Positions 24,204-38,000 of a stretch of 64,000 bases of DNA are shown here, piece after piece (the stretch's first letter is position 1; each line of letters opens with the position of its first letter). Source of the stretch: Daldinia sp. FL1419 (lineage: Eukaryota > Ascomycota > Sordariomycetes > Xylariales > Hypoxylaceae); assembly GCA_025201765.1 (NCBI GenBank), contig MU623433.1, positions 1-64,000 on the forward strand, in the 5' to 3' direction. Made by a program: the position numbers and the translations under genes. The notes under the pieces are model-generated. The model searched no databases. It was not told the DNA's origin and was given only the letters and a program-made list of their open reading frames with translations.

Positions 24204-25149
24204 AATATTTATAACCTAATTGCTCTATATCAGTTCAATATTAAATTTATTATAAAAATAAAAAAAATAATAAAATATTAATTAGGTATTTATAAAAGAT
24301 TTTATATAAATTTTTAAAAATAATAACATTATAATGGATTAAGTATTTATAAAAGATTTTATTTGAAAATTTAAGGATTGTGTCAGCCCTTGGGGTGACC
24401 TCCAGTTTTAAAAACCCTAAACCTTAATCTTTAACTAAACTACTTACATTTATTTTCCAACACAAATTATATGTTTGAATTTAGTTTAAACGCAACATCA
24501 AAGAACCAAACTCTTAAATAACAATACAAATACGCTCAAGGCTAAAAAAGGTTGTTTTTAAGCTATTAACAAAGTTTGGGATTGATTGAAGTATTGTTGG
24601 TTATATTGTTAAGTGTTATATGAATTTGGAGATAAAATACGCAATTTTTACCTTTCAAATCCAATAATACATTAATATTACAATAGAAAAATCAAAAAAA
24701 ATACTAACAGGTTTTAAAATACCTATTACTAGTCCTCACTACTTATACAAAATGAATAAAACATTTTATTACTTCACTATCACTTAATAAGGGTGGTATA
24801 TATATAGGCAATACTTAAAAGATTTTAATTACACATAATATTTTTATTTTCTTATTCTTTTATTATATTATATAAAAAATAAATACAAGGTTTTATATCA
24901 ACTATCGCTACCTCCAACCATTTAAATATTAAAAATATCTATTATTATTATTTAATTATTAATTATTTTCATAAATAAAAATTATTTTTATATAATATTA
25001 TAATCAATAAACTCAAAAAATCACATTCATACCTTAGACTAGAATTTTTGGTACAACACGCACAGCCCCACAGATACGTCTGCACGGACCAGATGGGTGG
25101 TGGCTGTGGTGGCTGGTCAAAAATTTCTAGTCTAAGCTCGCTAAGATAA

Positions 25150-25158
25150 GGTATATTG
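25150..25158. repeat. Right target-site duplication of element copy 1
   Basis: GGTATATTG follows the terminal ...CTAAGATAA of the element and is identical to 18434-18442. Confidence 0.8.
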
Positions 25159-25443
25159 TACTGTTTGGTATTTTACTTCAATTAGTTGGATGGTAGATGG
25201 ATGTCTGTGCAATAATAATATATGCAGGATACGATGTGATTCGCCAACCGAATGAATCCTATTGCTACCACCCCTCGAACCGTAGAAATGGCCTCCGTCG
25301 CCCTTTCCGCAATCGGGATTGAATTATATTTGAAGATCATCCAATCGTAGCTCCCCCTCTGAAGACTATTTTTACGTTGTTGATGAACAGAAGTATTCAT
25401 AATAATGCTGCTACTGCATAGATACTTTTCGCCCATCTGCTCT

Positions 25444-25668
25444 TCATTTTTCTTTGTCCTCAGACTTTTGTGCCTTTATTATTCTCCCCTGGTCGGCGGC
25501 TGAGAATAGCGACGTGCCTTGCTGCAAGGACTTAACCAGCATTGCCACCGCATCGCCCTTAAAGTCGTCGGCATTGCGGATCTTATCCAAGTCCTCTGCA
25601 AACTCTTTGGTGCTTTGTTGCAGGTAGTAAGAGGTGAACTCCTGGGATGTAGTGTTTTTGTCCGACAT
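25444..25668 (-). CDS. Rsa3-type ribosome assembly protein (short, 74 aa)
   Basis: Rsa3 is a nucleolar factor for early 60S subunit assembly, working with the Dbp6 helicase. The product consists almost only of the family's conserved C-terminal module: FTSYYLQQSTKEFAEDLDKI, then RNADDFKGDAVAMLVKSLQQ and a GTSLFSAADQGRII end. Yeast Rsa3 is much longer, so this is either a minimal version or the retained domain. I chose the ATG at 25668 because the in-frame upstream part contains a poly-Lys run from a T15 tract and looks like leader. The gene is the only one in an island of about 0.9 kb between the right end of element copy 1 and the AT-rich block 2. Family assignment rests on recall of the motif and is moderate. 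Confidence 0.55.
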   Translation of the reverse strand: MSDKNTTSQEFTSYYLQQSTKEFAEDLDKIRNADDFKGDAVAMLVKSLQQGTSLFSAADQGRIIKAQKSEDKEK

Positions 25669-26060
25669 GGTTCCTCGTTCTTTCCCACTTCCGGTTGAGA
25701 GCTTAGGTAGGGAAAGTTGTTGGTGATAAGGCAGATTTGTGGCTCGGGAATTATTTGGTTGTAGTTGTAATACCTGGTAGAAGAATGGTTTTTTTTTTTT
25801 TTTCGACGGTTGGTGGTGAAAAGGTTTCTGATCTTGCTTGTAACTACATAATTGGAAGGGTTTGATCTCCACACTCCGTTTTATGAACCTGCTAACCTGG
25901 TTTGCCCGACTTTAGGAAGGATATTGTGCTGGCCTTGATCGATTCTTAAAGAAGAAGGTCATCTATGCATACAATAAAACATTTTTATTAAGTACATCTA
26001 CAAATTTAATGGGTTGGTAGCTGGCCTGAAGAAGTCCCCACTTTAAGAATTCTGAAAAAA
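25669..26060. other. Promoter/leader side of the Rsa3-type gene
   Basis: Ordinary-composition DNA contains a T-rich tract (about 25789-25803). Composition falls to AT-rich around 26060-26080. I see no TIR or target duplication at this boundary. Confidence 0.4.
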
Positions 26061-29000
26061 TACGTATTCTTTTCCCCTTATTTTATTTTCTTTAATAATT
26101 GTAAGTATCTTTGTATTTTCTTTAATTTTAAATTATTTATTATATAATCTTAAATTTAAATTATAAAGGTTTTTTTATATTCCTTTATAATATAAAATAT
26201 TATATTTTAAGTTAAAAATAACATTTAATTTTTTATAAAACAAAATTAAAAGATATATAATTTAAATTTAAAAGAAAAAAAAATTATTATTATTTTTTAA
26301 ATTATAAAATTTATACAATTTAATTACTAAATAATATTTAATATATTTAAAAATTTAAAATATTAATTAAAAATTTATATACTTATTATATATTTATTTT
26401 TACTATTTTACCTAATTTTATATATTTTCTTATTTCTCATATTAATCCTAAAAAATCAACCTTATTTATTACTTTATTTATATATTCTTTGCCTAATTAT
26501 TATATTATTATTAGAATTTATTAAAAAGATTAATTAATAAAATTTCCAATAAATTAAATAAATATTCTTAACTTAATACTTTTTTACCAATTTTACATTT
26601 TTTTAATATATAATTTTTTCCTTCTAATAAGAACAAAAATATATTTATATTTTATAACTTTTTATCCATATTTATTGCTTATTATTAAAAAATATCCTGA
26701 ATATTAACAGTTGCAAATTTAACTTTAAGAAGCCCCCTTTTTACAATAATTCTTTAAACATTTATAATTAAAGGTTGTATTAAAGTTGGTTAGTTTTTGA
26801 GGTTATATCCGGAAGCCTTACTACTTAAATTAAAAATAATCCCCCAATTTTATAAAAATACCAACCAATTACCCCATTATATAAACAATCCTAATTCTTT
26901 CTTTCTATTAATTCGCTTTTTATCCAATATTACTTTAATATTTTATAATAAAAAAGATATAAAATTAGTACTAATAATCCTACCAACTATTCTAACTAAT
27001 CTAAAACTTTTTAAAGAAATAATAATTAAAAAAGGATAAAATATTAAAAATATATTATTTTTATATTTTATAAATATAATATATCTTTATATAATTTAAT
27101 TTATAATTCTTCTTAAATAATATATATATTAACCTACTTATAATTTAATTTTATTATTTATTATTTAAAAATAATATTTTCTTATTTTTTTATTAAAGAA
27201 AATAAATATATAAAATTAATAAAAACTTTTTTTATATAAATTAAAAAAGATATAATTATTTTAACAATTTAAATAAAATTATAATTTTATTTAAAATTTA
27301 TATGTTGTTAATAGACTAAGTTCTTTATATAAAACCCTTATATAATCAAATTTAAATAATATTAAAACACAATTATAAAATAAATATACTATTTTTTTAT
27401 GCTATATAATAACCTCTAATAAATCTTAAAAATTTAATAAATCTATCCTATTTTATATAAATATTTAAAAATAATTATAATATATATTAATTTATTTATT
27501 TTTATATAATTTTATTTAATATAATAAGTAGTTTATATTAAATATTTTTTTATATAAATTTATTCTTTTTAGTAACTTAAAATATTTATAGATTATATAA
27601 ATTAAATATTTAAACAATATTATTTGGTTTATATAGGCAAATACTTTAATTCTATATATATACATTTATTTCCAATTTTATAAATTAAAAATATAATTTT
27701 AAATTAATGGTGTTTTTTATATTTAAAACATCTATACCAACAAAAAATAAGATAATATAATTATTATATTAAATAAATTATTTTTTTTTAAATAGAATTT
27801 CAATTAAATTAATTAAAATTATAAAATTAATATTAAAGTTTAAATTTATATAAAATATAATATTCCAATTAAAATATAATAAAATAAATGGAATTGAAGA
27901 TATGGTGATGATTATTAATATAAATAAAATAAACTTCTATTTATATTATCCTTTAAATTTTTAATAATAAATATAAATTTATTAAAATTTAAGATAATAA
28001 GTAAAAAATTAATATATTTAAAATTTTAAGAATATTATTACTTAAATAATTTTAATATAAATATTAATATTATAGATAAGATATACTAAATATATAATAC
28101 ATTTTCTATCTCATTTCTACACCATAACAAATTTCAATAATTTTCAATTAATAGCAAATAATAATCATAACCAATATAGAATATAAAATAAATCAATTTA
28201 AAAAAACCTTATATTTCCCAAATCATTTTATTATATCATATTAGGACATTATATGTTAGGTTTATTTTTTTATAATCCTATTAATAATATTACAAATTAA
28301 ATTAATAAATAATTTATTAATTTTAAATTTTATTATTATTATATAGAACTTTTTATATATGGATATTGATTTATATTATTATTCTTGGAAATTTTATATT
28401 TTTTTTATTACAAATTGTTGGTAAGTTTATAATTATTAACATTTAATTTCATAAAATCCAATAAAAGTCCTTAATTTATATCATTAATAATATGAATTTT
28501 AATTAAAAATATAATTTCTTAATTATTTTTTTTCCATATAAAATAAATATATCCATAAATAATAATTAAATAGATTTTTATATAACAATTATAATAATAT
28601 TAAAAATATTTTAAAAATAATATTTATAAAGGGGTTACTTAAAAATAAAGAAGAAAAACAACAATAACAATAAAAATAAAAAAAATATTATAAGAATATT
28701 TACATATTTAAAAAATAAATTAATTAAATTATTATGAAAAATTAATAAAATTAATTATTATTATAATAAATTTATCCTAACAAATTCCTAATTATTAATA
28801 TATTCTTCCTTAAAGATTAGGGTTAAATAATACAAATATTAACCCCAAATTTAAAATTTCAATTTCATTTATTATAAATAAGGATAATTTTATTTTTTAA
28901 ACCAAACTTCAAAATACCATTAAAATATTAAATTTATAATTTTAATTAAAAAAATAAATATTATTAAAAAAAATATATTTAAAATTTATTAATACCTCTA

Positions 29001-32000
29001 ACAAAATAATATGCATTTTACAATTTTAATAATATATTTATACTAAAAAAAAGTTCCCTTTAAAGTAATATCAGCTTTATCTAATATAATACTTAACTTA
29101 AAATATTAAAAAAAAATTATAAGAACATTTTCTATTAAAACTTATATTAAAATTAAAAGAGGCATTCTCTATAAATTTTGAAAAAATACTATACCAATTT
29201 AATTACACTAAATGCTTCCCAAAAACATCACATCTAATTTTAATATATATAACTTATTAATTAACCATATTTTTAAAGAAATTCTTTTTAAATTACTAAT
29301 TATTTATATTACAAATACCTTGTATTCATTTATATCTAATAAAAATCAAAGATTTACACCTATTTAAAAAACAATTTCTAATAATAAAATATACCTTTAT
29401 AATAATCATTAAATTTTCTTTCAATCCTTTAAATAATTAATTTAGTAAAATTTTATATAAAAAGGTTTTAAATTATATAATTATTTTTGTAAATGATGTT
29501 TTTTAAATAGCTAATATCTTACCCCATCCAATTAAAAATATTTTAAATAAAATTATTATAATATAATATGGCCCCAATAAACCTATTAAGAAGGATTTTT
29601 TACCATTCTTTGAATTTAAAAAATTTATATTAAAAAAAACCTTATTATAATTAAAAATAAATAATTATTTATATGTTAAAGTTCTTTTAAATAGATAGTT
29701 TTAAAATTAATAGCTAATAAGAAAAAATAAAATAGTTTTAAATGCCTTATTAACTTTAATATAGCATATTCCTAATATTAAAGAAGAATTAATAAAATAG
29801 GCCATTTATATCTTTTAATAAAAAAATCTTTTATTAATATTTTATAATGTTTTAAATAGAGAGATAACCAATAAATTAAAATAAAAGGTTAATTTAAATA
29901 TAGAAAATATAATGGAGGAGGATCTTATAAAAATTAAAATATCATTTATCAAAAGAAGATAGGATATCCAAGAAGAATTATTATCTATGAATTTTTTAAG
30001 ATTCTTTAATTTAAGTGGTAATAGAACAAATGATTTTTAAAAAATAAAATTTATTTATCAAATTATTTATAATAAAAAATCATTAAATAATAATATTATT
30101 AATAAATCCAAATTTTTTAAAGAAGTTATTAATGGTTAACTATATGTGAAGATATTGTTTAAATCCAAATTTTTGAGTATTTAAAATCCTTATTATTTTA
30201 TAAATATTTTTATAACATTTTTTCTATACAGTTAAGATGGCTTTATTATAATAAATTAAATTAAAAAAAATAAATTAACTACTTTTAAAAAAAAAATTTC
30301 ATCTTATAAATATAAATAAATATTTTTTTTATTTATTAAAAGATGGTACTTTTATATATTATATAGAATAAAATATATAAAAATTAATAAATTTTTATAA
30401 ATAAACATTTATTAAATTATTCCAATATAGAACTAATACCATTATATATCTAATATTCCTTTTTTTTATATTTAACCAAATAATTAAAAATAATAATGTA
30501 TATATTAATTAAATATGTATAAATAAAGAAACCTTTTATAAAATAATTAAAATTTATAATTCATTTATAAAAAAACAATTGCAGTAGGTTGGAAAAGATT
30601 TTTAAATAAATTACCAAATTAATAACCTTAAAATAAAATTATTATTAAAAAAAATTGTTATTTATAGATGTTAATAATTATTTTTTAATAAAAAAAAGAT
30701 TTTACAATATAATAAATTAAAAAGTATAATTATACAATATAGGATATCTATTATTTAATTTATAAATAACCTTAATAATATAATATCACCAATCTATATA
30801 AAAATTAATCAAAAATTTTAAAAGAATAGATATTTAAAAAAATTAAAATAATAAATAGAAAAAAGGTTAGTACCTATTAATAAATCCTTAATAAAAGAAA
30901 TAAACTAAAACCTAGTATCTTTTATAATATAATTTCATATTTATATAAATACCTTTTTCAAATACATCATTAAAACTCATTTTAAAAATAGGGTATTCAA
31001 TCTAATTAACCAATATTTTAAAACCTTAAAAATAAATAAGTGAAGTGTATTTCATTTTTATAATTTCTTATAATATTATGGTAATATTAATATAAAAATA
31101 ATAATAAAGGATTTAATAAAGAATAATAAACAAAAAAAAATTAATAAATTTTTAAAATAAATTAATAAATACTTTTAAAAAAATTTTAATTATATTATCT
31201 TAAATAAAAAATCTCATTATCCTAATAAAATATATCTTAAACCATCTAAAAACTTATATAATAATATTTATAAATTAAAAAAAAAATAAGAGGATAAGGC
31301 CTAATATATGATAATTGTAATATAAGCCTATTAATATACAACAATGTATTAGAAGTATAAAAGAACGAACAAGCTAAATAGATATTATTTTGAATAGTTT
31401 TAAAAAAAGGTTAAAAATATATATATTAATAATAACAAAATCCTTTATATTAAAAGAAATTCCAACAATTACACACAATAAAATAAAATTATAACTACAA
31501 CTATATAATATAACCATAACTTCTTACTAATCTATACTACTACCTAAACCCTAATATTCTTATACTATATTACAAATTATATTACAAAATTAAAAATACC
31601 TTCTTATTAAAAATTTATACTTATAACTTTATTTTTAAATTAAATCACCATAAATTATTATAACTAAAAAAATAATAATAAAATTAAAAAAACTTAAAAA
31701 ATTATAATATAAATTTTGAATTAAATTTTTTCTTAATAAAAATTATTATCCATTAAAATATACAATTATTTATTTAATTATAACATATATTATTGCTTTT
31801 TAAAAAAATAACATTAATTATATTTCAATATAATTTATTTTACTATTTAATATAAGTGATCACATTTATACAAATTTATTAAGAATTATTCTGATAGTAA
31901 TAAAAGCCTTTAAATAAATAAATCTCTATTTTTCAACAAAAATGGTTATAAACCAAATATTTTTAAGACTTATATATATTAAGGGCCATTATTAAAGGAT

Positions 32001-35000
32001 ATATACTTATATAAATATATTTTTATTATTAACATCACATTAAAACCTATATCCAAAAATTTATAATTATATAAAGTAACATTTAATAAATTAATAAAAG
32101 ATAATTAATTCTACTAGAAGATTATTTATCTTAAATAAAATAATATAAAGATTTTTATTCCTCTTTTAATAAGTTCTTTACCTTTAACATTTAATAATAA
32201 TAAATTATATAATTAGAATATTATAATCTGCCTTATTTTATTTGTTCTTTAAAAAACATTTGTTAAATAAATATAATAAATTCTGTTGGAAATATAAGAA
32301 GATTTATCTCAAACATTTCCAATAAGATTAAAGTTTATCAATAATAATTTCAATTTATTACAAAAATTTAAAAATAATATAATTAAAGATTAAAAAATTT
32401 ATAAAACCCATTTTAATAAAAATACCATATTATAAAAATATAATAAAAATTATAAAAATATAAATAAGTATAAGATTAAAGAATCTAATAATCTTCTTAA
32501 ATGGTAAAAGGAATTTAAAATAATTAAATATTTTTTTGAAGAAATTTTCTAATATTTATAAAAAATATAATTAAAAGAAATATTAATATTTAAAGAATTT
32601 ATAATGTATATTATAAATTTAATATTAAAAAACAATATAAAAAAATTTATAAAATTTCCAAATATTCCAAAATTAAATACCTATAAGATTTTATTTAAAT
32701 AAATAATTTAAAAAAACTTTATATTTTAATCTCTACATCCTAATATAAATTAAACCATAATAGAATATATTAAAATATAAATAAATAATTTAATTACTAT
32801 AAATACAGAAAAATTAAGCAAAATTATAGGAACCATAGATGAAAAAAATTTGTTAAAAAAGCTTACCAATAATATAGAAATATTTAGTATAAATAAAAAC
32901 CCTATGCAATATATATTATTAATACTATAATAACATATATCATGGGAAGTTTAGCTAATACTACTTACCATTAAACTCTTCCAAGGGAAGAATTAAATAA
33001 ATGTAAATCAATTCTTATCACATAAAAACTCATTTAATTTTAAATAAAATATATCACTATTACTTATTATAAGAAAGATGGATATTTTAACTATATATAA
33101 AATATAATAACAATTATTCTACAACATATTAGATATAAATAATAATAATTTATATGAACCTCAATTCTTCCATTATTTTAAAGAAAAAAAAATATAAATA
33201 AAAATATAATTATTAAGACTATTATTAAAACATTTATAATAAAAAATAAATAATAATAAATCAAAATAACAATTATATTTAATAATACAATAACAAATAT
33301 TAATAATATTACTATATATTTGACCATAAATCTTTTTTCCAAATTTAATATAGCACCAAAATAAGAAAGAATTTAAAAAAACATTGATATGCTGATTATT
33401 AATAAATATAATATATTATTAAAATATAATTTTTACGCAATTAATAAAAAATTTTAATAAGCCTAAGGGTAATTTAATATAGATTTTAAAAAACTACCAA
33501 TTATTATACTATATAAGGATTTTTATCAATTTTAACCTATTATAAGAACAACCTTTCTTTTTCCTAACCAATCAACAAATACAAGAAAATTGGAAAGGAT
33601 GGGTTAATTTTATAAAATAGAAAAGAATAATAACCAATACCTTAACCATTTACTATAGGAAAAGTTTATAAATATTAATTTTTTAAATTAATAAATAAGG
33701 AATGGTAATCCTAACCTTAAGGCTATATTAAATAGACTTTATAATAAAACATAAATATTAAATAATATAAATATATTAAATAAAAAAATGATTATCCTAG
33801 AAAATATTAATTTAAATAAACATATAAAGATTATAACACCTTTAAATTCAATATAATATATAATAAATTTTTAAATTATGTTAGTATTTGTCAGAAAAAG
33901 AGGTTAGACTATATATCTCTTTTTATTAAATCATTAAATAAACTATTTAAATTAAAAAGAAAACCTAATAATTATATTTAAGATAATAGATATTTTAATT
34001 TTAAAAATTCCAACTTACATGGTTTTTACAAGAAATATGTTAGTTTTTGTAATAGAAAATATTTATTAGGTATTGAAAATAATGAATAGTGTTGAGTACC
34101 TTTGTAAAGACTTCATCCTAAATCCAAAAATATCCATTTATAAGATTATATTAAATTTTTTATTAATAACATAATCACCAAAAATATTTTTAATATTATT
34201 ATTAATAATAAATATAATATAATTTAATAAATTAAAATAGGGGATATTACCTTTATTTCCAAAATCAATTAATATAAATTAGGTTTATTTATTTAAGTAT
34301 AAAGATTTTATATTAATACCTATATTTATTATTATTAAATTTAAATTATAAGGGTAAATAATTCAAAAAATATATTTAAATTTAATATCATATTGCTTTA
34401 ATATAAAAGGGGTGGATTTTATAGTTATATATATTTAATTGTTAAAGGTTGTTAATTTTTAAAATTTATATTTATTATTGTTTATAGATGAGGATTATTG
34501 GTATAGGTTAAAATTACCATTTAAAATAAATTAAGGTATATATTAATTAAATATGTTAGCAAAAAAAACCATAAGATTTTTTATATAATATTAAAAAGTA
34601 TTTAAAAATATAATATTAAAAAAAGGAAATAATATATTTATTATTAAAAAATATTATAATTTTAAAAGATATATTATTTAATATTTTTATATATATAGTA
34701 ATATAAAAGAAATTATATTCTTTTAAATCTTAAATTTGATTAAATAGCCTATGTTAGAAATAAAAGAAAAGAAAAGAAAAAATATATTAAAAAAAAAAAA
34801 TGATATTACAAACTCAAAAATTCCTATTTATATCTAATATTATAATCTTAATATAAATAAATTAAAAATTTATATATATGTTTATTAATATTTACCTATC
34901 CCTATATTAAAATTTTATATTCATAAAAGATGGATATTAATATAATATTTTTTTATATTTATATTATATAAGGTTGGGATTTTATACCTAATAATATTTT

Positions 35001-38000
35001 ACTAATATAAAAATTTAATTATATTTAATTTTGGAAAGTTTTTAATTTTTATTTATATTATAACCTTTTTTAAGTAATTAGAAATAAGTATAAAATTTAG
35101 AAAAATTATTATAATCTATATTTATAAAAAATTATGGAATAATAGATATAGGAGTTGCATTTTTATTTATAATAGAATTGTTAAATATAAATATATATTA
35201 GTACTTATTATTATTATTTTCATTAGAAATATTATTTATAATTTAAATGGTAATATTATTTATAAAGGATGGAATAAGGTTTGAATAATTTGGAATAAAT
35301 AATAAAATTAATTATTTATATAATAAAAAAAAGTTATAATAAATTTTAAAATTATTATTATTATTTGAATTATATAAAAATAAAAAATCTAATGAAAATA
35401 AATCCTTATTAATAAGAATAAAATAGAAAAATAAATCCACATTATATTTAACATCCTTTAAAATCTAATTAACATCCCTTTTCTAACCTTTTTAGAAAAA
35501 AGTCAAATAACAACATAAAAATCCTAATCTTAAGGAAAATATATTTAAATTAAATAAAATTTCTTTTTTTTATTTATTATTAAAGGATATATCACTTATA
35601 TAAATAAGTTTAAACATTTTATATATTAATTATATTTTAAAAGAAAACATTATATTAACATAGAAAATAAATTATATAAATTAAATAAATAAATACCTGG
35701 CTGGTATACTGTATAATTTATTAATAATCATATTTTAATATTTATAAATATTTTAAAAACCTTTACCAATATTTTTAGTAAGGTAATTCATATAAATATA
35801 GAATTTATATTTTTTAATAAGATTAATAATAATAAATTTGGATATAAAATTTAAAAAATTATAATCTCAAATAAAATGAAAATCTTTATATAATAAGATT
35901 TTATTCCTTTAATCTTTTAATATTTATATATATAAATTAATAATAGAATAATAAATATAATTATGTTTGATTTAGGTAATTTTTTATTTAAAAATAATAT
36001 AGGCCAAATTAATCTTAAATAAATAATTAAATAAATAATAAAATTTGGTATATAGTTTATTTTTTATTATAATAATATTAGGATTAAAGAGAATTTTAAT
36101 ATCTTTTTAAAGTTTTAGGGTCCTTTTAGAAAATAACCAATTATTAAAAATGAGAATTATAGCCCAATGGATATTATATGGTAAATAATTATATTTATTA
36201 AGAATAATAAAGAAATAGTTCCTAGATGGTAATAGATTATTAAAGGGGATTTATAAATGATCCTGAATTTCTGGACTTTTGGAAAGGAAGGGTAATATCT
36301 TTTTTAAAAAATCTTTATTTTTATTGGATTATATGATATTATTGGCTAATATATAAGAGGTATAATATATTATAATATATTGTGCATCTTTATTATTTAT
36401 AATAAATTTAAGAAGATAATTACAACAATCCTTTTCCATATAATATGAATAATAAATACAGATTTTCCTAAAAAAATAATCATTATAAGGTTTGGTATTT
36501 ATAATAATATTATAAAAAAGGAATATTATTAATGGAAATTTATTTTTAAAAAAGGGTAATAATATTATATAATCTTTATTCATAAATTCTTCTATTAATA
36601 AATTAATAAAAAATTCATATTATTAAATTATATTTAATATATATCATTTATATTATTATTATTAGAATTAATTTCCACATTATTAAATTTATTATTAAAT
36701 AAATTACCAAATTTATTATTAAATAAATTGCCAGATTTGTTATTTAATACGTTATTAGATTTATTATTAGATTTGTTGCTAGATTTATTATTGGATACAT
36801 TGCCAGATTTATTATCAAATACATTGCCAAATATATTAATATTAAGTTTAGTAATATTAGGTAAATTAAATAAATTTAAAGAAAATAATTTGTTAATTAA
36901 TATAATATAAAAATAATATAATAAAAATATAAAATTAAAATAATAAAAATGGATTAAATAAAAATAATTATATAATAAAAGGTGGATGAATAATAAATTA
37001 AGTAAGAATATAAAATATAAGTACTTTATTTTCTCCATTTTATAAAGAATGTTTTATAAGATTTAAATAAATAAACAGTCTGTAAGATGGTGATAAACCT
37101 ATAAAGGATACCTAAAAGATTAATATAATTAAAATTTTATAAAATATTAATTTAGGTAGGAATATTTTTCTAAATTTTCATATTTATATATTAATATATA
37201 TATAAAATATTAAATAATTAAATTTTATATAACAACCTACATCACTAACCTTAACAATACAAATAAAAGTTTTACTATTAATTATTATCAAATCAAAAAA
37301 AAAGTATTAAATATATTAATAATTAAATCTAGAAAAATGATTATTGGAATCTAGGAAAATAAAATATTAAAAATAATTTTTGAAAATAAATAATATTAAT
37401 TGTTAATTATTTAATTGTTTGATAGATGAAATATATTAAAAATATTTTCTTTATTAATTTTAATTTTGGTATTGTAATAATAGATAAAGGATATTAATTA
37501 ATATAAATAATATAAGAGAAATTAAATACATCTTTTATCTTTTATTATTTTGTTTTTTTGTAAGTGTTTAGTATAATAATGTTATATTAATTTTATTTTT
37601 ATGGGAAATAAGATTATTGTTAGTAAAAAACCCTGGTTTGTTTTTATTATTATAATTATTGTTTTTTTTAGTATGTTTGGTAAATCTTTTACTATAACAT
37701 TTTAATTTAATTTAGTTATTATTAAGTATTATAATTGAATAATAATTAGTCTTTGAGGAAGTAATAGAAGGTAAATTTTGTATGCCTGGAAAAATGATTA
37801 TAATATTAGTGGATGTTATGGTTATTGGTATTTTAAACTTTGTAACTTAAGATGAAAAGGCAGTTTAAGAATTACCTAATAAATTGTTACAAAGAAGGGT
37901 GTTAAAAGTAGGTATAAGGTAGATTGGTTTATTTTGGATTTATAATTAATAATAATATATAATATATATAATTTAAAAATATAATGTAAAATAAAAATAT

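Larger units (their letters stand above)
18443..25149 (+). mobile_element. Large RIP-degraded MULE-like DNA transposon, copy 1
   Basis: This 6.7-kb AT-rich block is bounded by related inverted termini. The left end starts TTATCTCAGCAGGCTCAGAC and the right end, read inward, starts TTATCTTAGCGAGCTTAGAC. A perfect 9-bp target-site duplication (GGTATATTG) flanks it. Each terminus (about 130 bp) carries an internal inverted pair (18456-18477 with 18541-18563; 25033-25050 with 25118-25136), followed inward by a shared motif near AGGTA(C/T)(A/G)AAT(A/G)TGAT. The interior is C-poor over long stretches and full of TpA, with no intact gene. Short open remnants survive at about 19945-20133, 21334-21516 and 22518-22700, none assignable. 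A second copy in opposite orientation is at 40747-48305. The 9-bp duplication and long TIRs suggest the Mutator superfamily; no transposase motif is readable. Confidence 0.78.

Noticed and set aside
18443..25149. AT-rich blocks as inserted mitochondrial DNA
   Set aside because: Blocks 1 and 3 have transposon ends and target duplications, and CpA-to-TpA change is visible directly. No mitochondrial tRNA or protein motif can be read in any block.
26797..27039. 80-codon ORF in AT block 2
   Set aside because: Its Ile/Leu/Asn/Lys composition follows from AT-only DNA, and its flanks are full of stops.
36634..37038. 134-codon minus-strand ORF with hydrophobic start and Asn-rich repeats
   Set aside because: The hydrophobic part and the repeats both follow from A/T composition and the minisatellite; no support as a gene.
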